NCBI GenBank assembly: GCA_034437795.1
Contig: DAOTTI010000253.1
Location: 1-13,838, forward strand
Reading direction: 5' to 3'
DNA: 13,838 nucleotides
Origin: DAOTTI01 sp034437795
GTDB taxonomy: Bacteria > Chloroflexota > UBA11872 > UBA12225
Each line of letters opens with the position of its first letter. The stretch's first letter is position 1. The notes under the pieces were generated by a model that was not told the origin of the DNA, did not search any database, and saw nothing but the letters and a program-made list of their open reading frames with translations. Below, in pieces: positions 7,503 to 13,788 of the stretch. A program made the translations under genes and the position numbers.

Positions 7503-8417
7503 ATGCCCCTCTTTGCGTCGCTTCCCAGGCAGGTCACCGTCGTCGAGGTCGGCCCGCGCGACGGGCTGCAGAACGAGGGCGCGACCATTCCGGTCGCGGC
7601 CAAGATCGCCTTCATCAATGCCCTGTCGGACGCCGGCCTGCCGGTGGTGGAGGCCGGGGCGTTCGTGCATCCACGGGCCGTGCCCCAGATGGCCGATTCG
7701 GCGGACGTCTTTGCCGGCATCAGGCGGCGGGAGGGGACGCGCTACCTGGCCCTGGTCCCGAACCTGCGCGGCTACGAGCGCGCCCGCCAGGCGGGGGCAA
7801 CGGACGTGGCCGTTTTCACCGCCGCCTCGGAGACGTTCTCGCAGCGCAATGCCAACTGCACCATCGATGAGTCGCTGCGCCGTATTGCGGAGGTCATGTC
7901 CGCCGCGCGCCGCGAGGGCGTGCCCGTCCGGGCCTACCTTTCCACCGCCTGGCACTGCCCGTACGAGGGGCCAGTCGCCCCGCAGCGGGTCATCAATCTG
8001 GCCACGCGCCTGCTGGACCTGGGGGCCTGGCAGGTCTCGCTGGGGGACACCATCGGCGCCGCCACGCCGCGGGAGGTCGCCGACCTGCTGGAGCGCCTGC
8101 TGGGGTCGCACCGGCCGGAGCAGCTCGCCCTGCACTGCCACGATACGCGGGGCACCGCCCTGGCCAATGTGCTGGCCGGCCTGCAGCTCGGCATCGCTAC
8201 GGTTGACGCCAGCGCCGGCGGTCTGGGTGGCTGCCCCTTCGCCCCCGGCGCCGCCGGCAACCTGGCCACCGAGGACCTGCTCTACCTGCTGCACGGGATG
8301 GGGATCGAGACCGGCGTCCGGCTGGATGGCGTGCTGCGCGCCGCCGCCCTGATCGAGGGCCATCTGGGCCATCCCCTGACCGGGCGCACCTACCAGGCCT
8401 GGAAGGCCGCCGGCTAA
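7503..8417 (+). CDS. liuE: Hydroxymethylglutaryl-CoA lyase
   Basis: A 304-residue TIM-barrel lyase of the DRE-TIM family (also called mvaB) that splits HMG-CoA into acetyl-CoA and acetoacetate, the last step of leucine breakdown. GPRDGLQNE gives Arg19 and Asp20; LHCHDTRG gives the metal ligands His211 and His213; GGLGGCPFAPGAAGN gives the loop cysteine Cys244. Each sits exactly 22 residues before its human counterpart (R41, D42, H233, H235, C266), so the core aligns without gaps. WHCPYEG and SLGDTIGAATP are also family signatures. The ATG is 2 nt after the alpha-subunit stop, with AGGAG at 7490-7494 eight bases upstream, so it is clearly the operon's last gene. Homocitrate synthase or isopropylmalate synthase is ruled out by the short length and the GGCPFAPGA motif. 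Confidence 0.95.
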   Translation: MPLFASLPRQVTVVEVGPRDGLQNEGATIPVAAKIAFINALSDAGLPVVEAGAFVHPRAVPQMADSADVFAGIRRREGTRYLALVPNLRGYERARQAGATDVAVFTAASETFSQRNANCTIDESLRRIAEVMSAARREGVPVRAYLSTAWHCPYEGPVAPQRVINLATRLLDLGAWQVSLGDTIGAATPREVADLLERLLGSHRPEQLALHCHDTRGTALANVLAGLQLGIATVDASAGGLGGCPFAPGAAGNLATEDLLYLLHGMGIETGVRLDGVLRAAALIEGHLGHPLTGRTYQAWKAAG

Positions 8418-8450
8418 GGGCCTACTCGGCCTGGAAGGCCAGCCCAGGGC
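8396..8450. terminator. Possible bidirectional terminator between convergent genes
   Basis: The 33-bp gap between two convergent stops, with the last lyase codons, contains GGCCTGGAAGGCC twice (8396-8408 and 8428-8440). Each copy folds as a 5-bp stem (GGCCT/AGGCC) with a 3-nt loop. AGGGCCTA is also repeated, at 8417 and 8446. There is no T-run, so terminator function is only suggested by position and symmetry. Confidence 0.25.
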
Positions 8451-10004
8451 CTATTTGGTCGGCCCGCCGTGGGGCCGCCCCGCGCGGCAGCGAATGGCCT
8501 CCTCGATCTCAGCGGCGAGGGCCTTAGCCATCTCCGTCGCGTTGTACCGCTCCAGAAAGGCCCGCCGTTCCTTCGCGGCGATGGCGGCGCGGCGCTCCGG
8601 AGAGGTGTAGAGCATCTTCAAGCGCTCGGCCAGGGCGCCGGTGTCGTTGGCGGGGTACAGGGTCGACGTGTCGCCGACGTAGGCCATCAGCTCCGGGGCC
8701 GCGCCGGTGTCCGGCGCGACGACGGGCAGCTCGGTGGCGAAGGCCTCGGTGTACACCAGGCCGAACGGTTCGGAGCGGATAAAGCCGGCCACGAAGGCGT
8801 CGCTCGCCCGCAGCAAGGCCACCTTGTCGATCGTGTCGCGCAGGGTGCCGATCAGGCTGACGCAGTGGGCCAGGTCCATCAGCCGGATCTTCTGGCGCAG
8901 GACGTCCAGGTAGGCCGACCCGGGCATGGCCTGGCCGGCAATCCACAGCCGCGCCGGCACGCCCCAGCGGCGCAGGATGCTCAGGGCGTGCAGGGCCAGG
9001 TCGGCCCCCTTCTCCACGTCCAGGCGCGACAGGCTGGTGATGATGAAGGGCTTGCCGTTCTCCGCCCCATCGATGGGCGGCCCCGCGCTACCCCACAGCC
9101 CGTACGGGCCGCGCTGCTCCACGGTCAGATCGGCCTCCAGGCTCCGCACCCAGCGGATGGCGGCGCTACGGGCCAGCTCCCATCCCCCATCCAGCGCGAC
9201 GCCGTAGGGGATCACCCGCGCCGGCACGTCGCCATCGGCAAACGCCGGTAGCTGGTAGACGTTCTCGTCGATGTTGGCCTGCGACCCCGAGAGGATCAGA
9301 TCGAGCCGATGCCGGTAGCGGTGGAGCGCTTCCACCAGCCCCACCCCCCGCCGGTGCACCAGCTCAAACCCCTGGGCCGCCGCCACCAGGGGGATGCCCC
9401 GATCCCGCAGGCGGGCCATCATCGGCACCAGGGCCAGGTCACAGACGTATTCGGCGTCCGGCCGGAACCACTCCCTGATCTGCTCTAGCCGGTCCAGATC
9501 CTGGCGATCGGTGTGCAGCAGCAGGCGTGACAGGAACGGCGCCTCCGCCGCGCCTCCGCTCAGCCCCGCGTCGAGCGCAGCGGTGACGGCGCGAGCGAAG
9601 GACGCCGCCGCCCCCCGCGCCTGGGTGAGCGGGGCGCGACTGTGCTGCGCCGGCGGGGTGACAATGGTTATGCCCAGGCGCGCCACCGGCGCCAGGGCCG
9701 TCCGCACCACTGGCGGCCCGGGCGGGAGGTAGCGCGTCGCGTCGGCCACCACCTCGTACCGAAAGACGAACTCGCCGTCACGCACGCTGCGCCCGTTCGT
9801 CTCTCGCAGATACGCGGCGCCCCGCTCCGGCGGCCCGCCGTGGCGCACGCGCTGATGCGGAAACTGGTCCACGACGGCGTCCGCGCCGATAGAGACGACG
9901 GCGATCTGGTGGCCGAGGCGCTCCAGCTCGCGGCAGAGCAGGGCGGTGTGGATGGTGAGCCCGCCCAGCCACTTCTGTCCACTCACAACGAGAAGGAGTC
10001 TCAC
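8451..10004 (-). CDS. Glycosyltransferase, GT-B fold, GT4 family
   Basis: A 517-residue protein that would transfer a sugar from a nucleotide donor to an unknown acceptor, probably in cell-envelope polysaccharide or glycolipid synthesis. The N-terminal Rossmann domain begins RLLLVVSGQKWLGGLTIH, typical of an acceptor-side GT4 domain with its Gly-Gly loop. The donor-side domain has FIITSLSRLDVEKGADLAL and the E-x7-E signature in SEPFGLVYTEAFA (Glu412 and Glu420), followed by LPVVAPDTGAAPE. It is longer than the common 370-420-residue GT4 enzymes, mainly through an enlarged region between about residues 60 and 190. No signal peptide or membrane segment is seen. The start is GTG with no clear Shine-Dalgarno sequence and a TATAAC box 8 nt upstream. 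It is divergent from the oxidoreductase gene. The specific sugar cannot be predicted. Confidence 0.88.
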   Translation of the reverse strand: MRLLLVVSGQKWLGGLTIHTALLCRELERLGHQIAVVSIGADAVVDQFPHQRVRHGGPPERGAAYLRETNGRSVRDGEFVFRYEVVADATRYLPPGPPVVRTALAPVARLGITIVTPPAQHSRAPLTQARGAAASFARAVTAALDAGLSGGAAEAPFLSRLLLHTDRQDLDRLEQIREWFRPDAEYVCDLALVPMMARLRDRGIPLVAAAQGFELVHRRGVGLVEALHRYRHRLDLILSGSQANIDENVYQLPAFADGDVPARVIPYGVALDGGWELARSAAIRWVRSLEADLTVEQRGPYGLWGSAGPPIDGAENGKPFIITSLSRLDVEKGADLALHALSILRRWGVPARLWIAGQAMPGSAYLDVLRQKIRLMDLAHCVSLIGTLRDTIDKVALLRASDAFVAGFIRSEPFGLVYTEAFATELPVVAPDTGAAPELMAYVGDTSTLYPANDTGALAERLKMLYTSPERRAAIAAKERRAFLERYNATEMAKALAAEIEEAIRCRAGRPHGGPTK

Positions 10005-10012
10005 TAGCCGGT

Positions 10013-10035
10013 GTTATACGGCATGGCGCATGCCG
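10013..10035 (-). promoter_or_regulatory. -10 box with adjacent palindromic operator candidate (glycosyltransferase gene)
   Basis: On the minus strand TATAAC (10018-10013, 5 of 6 to the -10 consensus) lies 8 nt before the GTG start, so the transcript would be nearly leaderless. Directly upstream is the perfect inverted repeat CGGCATGGCGCATGCCG (10019-10035): 7-bp arms and a 3-nt centre, inside the -35/-10 spacer. I see no good -35 hexamer, which would fit a promoter needing help or blocked by a bound regulator. Function is inferred from position. Confidence 0.4.
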
Positions 10036-10116
10036 CTCGCACCGCGCCGGCCGGGCGCTCGGGCATCGCCGTGCAAGCGCGGCGCGCGGCGCTCCCCGGA
10101 CTGCGCCAGCGCGGGA

Positions 10117-10228
10117 GTTGACAAGGAGGCCGACTGAGGCGAACGACGGGAGGTCACGGCCCGATCGGTCACCATCCGCTGGGGGAAGTTGACAAGCAGG
10201 CCGGCTGAGGGCAACGATGAGAGGGCAC
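10117..10228 (+). repeat. Two 41-bp direct repeats with TTGACA boxes
   Basis: The blocks at 10117-10157 and 10188-10228 match at 34 of 41 positions without gaps, with starts 71 bp apart. Both begin GTTGACAAG and contain AGGCCG, CTGAGG and AACGA at the same offsets. They fill most of the region upstream of the oxidoreductase gene. They could be tandem promoters, regulator sites or copies of a dispersed repeat. The first copy also contains AAGGAGG (10123-10129), but no ATG, GTG or TTG start follows at a fitting distance. Confidence 0.75.
10189..10218 (+). promoter_or_regulatory. Putative promoter of the oxidoreductase gene
   Basis: TTGACA (10189-10194) is a perfect -35 hexamer. AACGAT (10213-10218) follows after 18 bp as a weak -10 candidate (3 of 6). 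The first repeat copy offers the same arrangement 71 bp upstream (TTGACA at 10118). A start just downstream of 10218 would leave a short leader containing the ribosome binding site at 10240. Confidence 0.35.
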
Positions 10229-10239
10229 AAACGCGCTGC

Positions 10240-10245
10240 GAGGGG
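10240..10245 (+). promoter_or_regulatory. Ribosome binding site deciding the oxidoreductase start
   Basis: GAGGGG lies 8 nt before the ATG at 10254 but overlaps the in-frame GTG at 10245. The ATG is therefore the better start. Confidence 0.6.
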
Positions 10246-10253
10246 TGAGTTCC

Positions 10254-11315
10254 ATGACAGCAACGGCATCGACGGCATCGACGCGACCCGACCGAAAGCT
10301 GGGGGTGGGCATCATCGGCCTTGGCTGGGTGGCCGGCGAGCACATCAAGGCCTACCAGCAGAACCCGCACTGCGAAGTCGTGGCCCTGGCCAGCCACAGC
10401 CGCGAGAATGCGGAGGCCTTCCGCCAGCGCTTCAATCTGGGCGGGGCCCGCATCTACACCGACTGGCAGGACCTGCTCAAGGACGGCGGCGTAGACGTGG
10501 TCTCCATCTGCTCCATGAACCACCTGCACACCGAGCAAGCCGTGGCCGCCGCCGAAGCCGGCAAGCACATGCTCATCGAGAAGCCCATTGCCCTCAACCT
10601 GGACGAGCTGCGCCGGCTAGAGCGCGCCATCGCCAAGGCGGGCGTCAAGAGCCAGGGCGGGTTCGAGCTCCACTGGAGCCCCTACTTCCAATCCATCCAC
10701 ACCATGATCGACAACGACTTCTTTGGTCGCATCTATTACGCCGAGTGCGATTACTTCTCCGGCAACTGGGAGAAGTGGTACACCGGCTACCACTGGGTGA
10801 AGACGAGGGAGAAGGGCGGCTCGGCCCTGCCGGCGGCTGGCTGCCACGCCGTGGACGCCATCCGCCAGTTTGTCCGGTCGGACGCGGTGGAGGTCTTCGC
10901 CCAGTCCGGCAACTTCACCGGCGTCATGGAGTGGGACCCCACCATCCTCACCATCATTCGCTTCCAGAATGGCGCCATCGGCAAGGTGGGCTGTGTGCTG
11001 GAAGGGAATGTCAAGTACACCTTCAACGTGCGGCTGCACGGCGCCAAGGGCACACTGGTCAATGACCGCTTCCGCACCACCTACCTCGATCCGGGGCTGG
11101 AGGGCTGGGCCCAGTTTCCCACCATCCTGCCCGACACGCCGGAGGTGACCCACCATCCCTTCCCCGGGGAGATCAACGACCTGGTCGACGCCATCCTGCA
11201 TGACCGCCAGCCCCTGCTCAACATCCAGGAAGACGCCAAGACCTACGAGCTGATCTTCGCCGCCGAGCAATCCGCACGTGAGGGGCGCCCGGTGAAGCTG
11301 CCACTGCCGAGGTAA
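10254..11315 (+). CDS. Gfo/Idh/MocA family oxidoreductase
   Basis: A 353-residue NAD(P)-dependent dehydrogenase of the glucose-fructose oxidoreductase / inositol dehydrogenase family, which usually oxidises or reduces sugars, inositols or related polyols in the cytoplasm. The Rossmann fold begins GVGIIGLGWVAGEH with the dinucleotide loop G22-x-G24. The family's EKP motif is at 109-111 (LIEKPIALN), and the proposed catalytic histidine lies in G196-C-H198-A-V-D201. The C-terminal mixed-sheet domain runs from about 130 to the end and includes EVTHHPFPGEINDLVDAIL. The first 15 residues are a Thr/Ala/Ser-rich lead-in. It is divergent from the glycosyltransferase, so the two may share control, but this does not identify the substrate. 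Family assignment is firm; the reaction is not known. Confidence 0.9.
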   Translation: MTATASTASTRPDRKLGVGIIGLGWVAGEHIKAYQQNPHCEVVALASHSRENAEAFRQRFNLGGARIYTDWQDLLKDGGVDVVSICSMNHLHTEQAVAAAEAGKHMLIEKPIALNLDELRRLERAIAKAGVKSQGGFELHWSPYFQSIHTMIDNDFFGRIYYAECDYFSGNWEKWYTGYHWVKTREKGGSALPAAGCHAVDAIRQFVRSDAVEVFAQSGNFTGVMEWDPTILTIIRFQNGAIGKVGCVLEGNVKYTFNVRLHGAKGTLVNDRFRTTYLDPGLEGWAQFPTILPDTPEVTHHPFPGEINDLVDAILHDRQPLLNIQEDAKTYELIFAAEQSAREGRPVKLPLPR

Positions 11316-11401
11316 GGCGCCCGCGCCGCTGCGGGCCGGCAGCGCGCGGACCCAAGGGCCGGCGGAACCCGAGGAGCCGGCCGGCACACGGGGAGTAATG
11401 C

Positions 11402-12730
11402 ATGGCCCAGATCTACACGCGCCTCCATGTGCGCTGCATGGACCACCCGCACCGCGAGACCCAGCGCCGCTGCGACCGCTGCGGCCTGCCCTTCTGCGAC
11501 GAGTGCCTGCAGCCGGACCGGCGCCGTCCCGACGGCACCCGTGACTGGCACTGCCGGACCTGTGTCGCCGCGCTGGCCGCGGCGCGGGCGCGCGCTGCCG
11601 GTGCCCGCACGTTTGGCGCCAGGCTGGGCCGCGCGCGCCGGGCCCTGGGCCTGATCATGGCCGGACTGGGCGCGCTGGGCCTGGTAGGGGCAGTGGTGGC
11701 GATGGCCCTGGCGGCCGCGCCACGCATCGTGCCGAAGATGGGCGCCCGCTCCGGCGCCGAAGGCCAGGCCACCTGCGGCGAGCTCACCCGTATCCGCTCG
11801 GTGGGGGCCATCGGCCTCGCCGGCCCGAGCGAGGTGGTGAACGTGCTGGCTTATCCGCACCGCGCTGCGGTCCGTCTGCTGGATGGCGCTAGCGGTACGG
11901 GCGGTTCCGGCCCGCCGTCGGACGCGTCCGGGGGTGACCTGGCGGCGCTGGTGGACGAGTGTGACACCGGCTGGCGGGCGGGGGCCGAGACCCGTCTGCC
12001 GGTCACGCTGGTGCTGGACATCAAGCGCGAGGAGCCGGTCTGGCTGCAACGGGTCACCCTCTGGCAGGATCCGGCGGCCCCGCGCAGCGCCTGGGTGCGG
12101 GACTTCCAGCTTCTGGCCTCGGCCACGGCCGATGGGGACGACTTCCAGCCGCTCTTGCTCGACCGGCCCACCCAGCTCCAGCCGTCGGTGGAGCAGCAGT
12201 GGTTCCAGGTGGTGCAGCCGCCCCCGCCGGGCGGCGTCTCGCCGGCCCTGCTGCCGCCCGAAGAGCGCGGGCGCTATGCCCAGACCTTTCCCGGCGTCAT
12301 CCCCACGCGCCGCCTGCTGGTTCGCATCCTGTCTACCTATGCCGATGGCGAGGCGAGCCATCGATCGGGGCCCGTCGCCCTGGGAGAGATCGCCGCCTTC
12401 GGGGCGGACCTGGAGGTCGAGATCAGCGACGAGCGGACTGAATCCGGCAGCCCCACTGGCAACTACGCCTTCTCCACCGGCGTCCGCGGCCGCGCCGAGA
12501 TACGGGCGCTCGCCGGCCGCCCCGTCACCGTCCTGGTCATCAACCGCAGCCAGGATGCTCACACCTTCGTCACCGGCGGCCAGGACCGCAACCTGTCCTT
12601 GCGTCTGGAGCGCGGCCAGGCGGCGTCCGGCGTGTTCATTGCCTCCAGCCGGCCCGGGGTCTTCGAGTTCTCCTGCACCCTCCCCGGCCACAGTCTCAAG
12701 GGCCTCAAAGGCGCCATCGTCGTCCGCTAG
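11402..12730 (+). CDS. Membrane protein: B-box-like zinc finger, TM helix, discoidin-like domain and cupredoxin domain
   Basis: A 442-residue protein not recognised as any named family. Residues 12-54 hold C12, H15, C24, C27, C32, C35, C51 and C54 in the CxxH...CxxC...CxxC...CxxC pattern of bacterial B-box-like zinc fingers. An Arg/Ala-rich segment then leads to one hydrophobic helix at about 81-106; the arginines before it imply the finger is cytoplasmic and the rest outside. Residues about 125-350 look like a discoidin (F5/8 type C) beta-sandwich: VTLVLDIKREEPVWLQRVTLW, DFQLLAS, RRLLVRILSTYAD, LGEIAAFG. The last 90 residues resemble a cupredoxin, with H387 (SQDAHTF), C425 and H430 (FSCTLPGHSLKGLKG), but Leu435 stands where the axial Met is usual. 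GGGGAG at 11390-11395 is 6 nt before the ATG. A copper-binding electron carrier, copper sensor or surface-binding protein are all possible. Confidence 0.8.
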   Translation: MAQIYTRLHVRCMDHPHRETQRRCDRCGLPFCDECLQPDRRRPDGTRDWHCRTCVAALAAARARAAGARTFGARLGRARRALGLIMAGLGALGLVGAVVAMALAAAPRIVPKMGARSGAEGQATCGELTRIRSVGAIGLAGPSEVVNVLAYPHRAAVRLLDGASGTGGSGPPSDASGGDLAALVDECDTGWRAGAETRLPVTLVLDIKREEPVWLQRVTLWQDPAAPRSAWVRDFQLLASATADGDDFQPLLLDRPTQLQPSVEQQWFQVVQPPPPGGVSPALLPPEERGRYAQTFPGVIPTRRLLVRILSTYADGEASHRSGPVALGEIAAFGADLEVEISDERTESGSPTGNYAFSTGVRGRAEIRALAGRPVTVLVINRSQDAHTFVTGGQDRNLSLRLERGQAASGVFIASSRPGVFEFSCTLPGHSLKGLKGAIVVR

Positions 12731-12758
12731 CCTGGATCATTCATGAGTGGAACCCCAC

Positions 12759-12798
12759 CCCTCTCCCGTTGGGAGAGGGCGCTTCCTCCCTGTGGGAG
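12759..12798. terminator. Hairpin repeat between convergent genes, possible bidirectional terminator
   Basis: CCCTCTCCC (12759-12767) and GGGAGAGGG (12771-12779) form a perfect 9-bp stem around the loop GTT. A second small stem, CTCCC-TGT-GGGAG, follows at 12786-12798. The pair sits in the 101-bp gap between the convergent cupredoxin and DUF72 genes, where a shared terminator is expected. There is no T-run, and the first stem has the look of a common dispersed intergenic palindrome, so either reading is possible. Confidence 0.45.
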
Positions 12799-12831
12799 TG
12801 GGTGAGGGCTCCGCCTGGAGCTCCCTCTGCC

Positions 12832-13788
12832 TCATTCCGTCTGGGACGCGACGCCCAGCCCTTCCAGCAACTCCGAGAGGCGCGCGGCGTTTCGCACGCC
12901 GTAATCCGAGTAGCAGTTATTGAAGACGACGTGCGTCTCTCTGGCTTCGGCGGCTAGCTCCCGCACCCGGGGCAGGAGCTCCTGGAGCTCCGCATCGCTG
13001 TACAGGTACCGGAACCGCTCCGTGACGCCGACGTCCTTCTTCGCCCAGTTCTCCGCGTTGCGCCCGTGCAGCCGGAGGACCGCTAGCTCGGGGTTGGTGA
13101 CCGCCGTGATCAGCGGCACGCTGGAGCGAAAGCCCTGCGGCTCGTCCACGCAGACGTAGACGAGGTCGAGATCGGCCAGGAAGCGGAACGTCTCGCTGGC
13201 GTGACGATCGGCGAGCCACGACGCATTCCGGAACTCCACCGCCAGCCGGTCGCGGGGCAATAGCTCGCGGCACCGCGCAATGTAGTCCCTGTTGCCCTTG
13301 CTCAGGTGAAACCAGGGCGGAAACTGAAAGAGCACGGCGCCCAGCTTTCCCGCGCGGCGCAGGGGCTCCAGCGCGCTCTGGAAAGCGTCCCAGATCCAGC
13401 GCTGCGCCGGCTCCGGCAGATCTCTCAGGTAGACGTTGCGCTTCCCCTCCAGTTGCTCTGGCGGCAGACTGTCGCGGATCGTGGCCGGGAGCCGTTCCGG
13501 CGGGGCGCCGTGCGCGGTGAGGAGCGCAAAGGCCTTGATGTTGAAGGTGAACGACGGCGGGGTGCGCTCCGCCCACAGGGCCGCATTGCGCTCGGACGGG
13601 AGCGAATAGTAGCTGGAATCCACTTCCACCAGCGGGAACCGAGATGCGTAGTACTGCAGGCGCTGCTCCGCCGTCTTCACCTCCGGTGGGTACCATCCCG
13701 ACCGGAGCAAGGTCGGGTCGGTCCACGAGGCCGTTCCAATCCGCACGCGCCGCCCCCGCGCGGCACCAGTCTCGTTCATAAGGCGCAT
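12832..13788 (-). CDS. DUF72 domain-containing protein (YecE-like)
   Basis: A 318-residue cytoplasmic protein of the DUF72/YecE family, a TIM-barrel-like fold whose biochemical role is not established. Family features in order: RIGTASWTDPTLL near the N-terminus; FPLVEVDSSYYSLPS; LWAERTPPSFTFNIKAFALLT; LGAVLFQFPPWF; LAVEFRNASWL; LRLHGRNAENW; and VVFNNCYSDYGVRNAARL near the end. It is somewhat longer than E. coli YecE (about 270 residues), mainly from the N-terminal lead-in and mid-protein insertions. Two starts are possible, ATG at 13788 or ATG at 13779; neither has a clear ribosome binding site, and CATACT lies just upstream as a possible -10 box. The remaining 50 bases to the window edge show no other gene. 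It is convergent with the cupredoxin gene and has no visible functional link to its neighbours. Confidence 0.92.
   Translation of the reverse strand: MRLMNETGAARGRRVRIGTASWTDPTLLRSGWYPPEVKTAEQRLQYYASRFPLVEVDSSYYSLPSERNAALWAERTPPSFTFNIKAFALLTAHGAPPERLPATIRDSLPPEQLEGKRNVYLRDLPEPAQRWIWDAFQSALEPLRRAGKLGAVLFQFPPWFHLSKGNRDYIARCRELLPRDRLAVEFRNASWLADRHASETFRFLADLDLVYVCVDEPQGFRSSVPLITAVTNPELAVLRLHGRNAENWAKKDVGVTERFRYLYSDAELQELLPRVRELAAEARETHVVFNNCYSDYGVRNAARLSELLEGLGVASQTE

Noticed and set aside
6801..8372. Minus-strand open frame (523 codons) across the alpha subunit and lyase genes
   Set aside because: Spans two well-supported plus-strand genes and shows no recognisable motif.
10123..10137. AAGGAGG in the first 41-bp repeat as a ribosome binding site for a leader peptide
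   Set aside because: No ATG, GTG or TTG follows at a fitting distance; only a CTG opens a short frame, and the second copy does not keep the motif.
10245..10253. GTG at 10245 as the oxidoreductase start
   Set aside because: It overlaps the GAGGGG ribosome binding site, which is ideally spaced for the ATG at 10254.
11398..11400. ATG at 11398 as the start of the zinc-finger/cupredoxin gene
   Set aside because: It is in a different frame from the domain-bearing protein. The ATG at 11402 is in frame and 6 nt from GGGGAG.
11243..12691. Minus-strand open frame (482 codons) opposite the cupredoxin protein
   Set aside because: The plus frame has ordered zinc-finger, membrane and copper-site motifs plus a good ribosome binding site; the antisense product has none.
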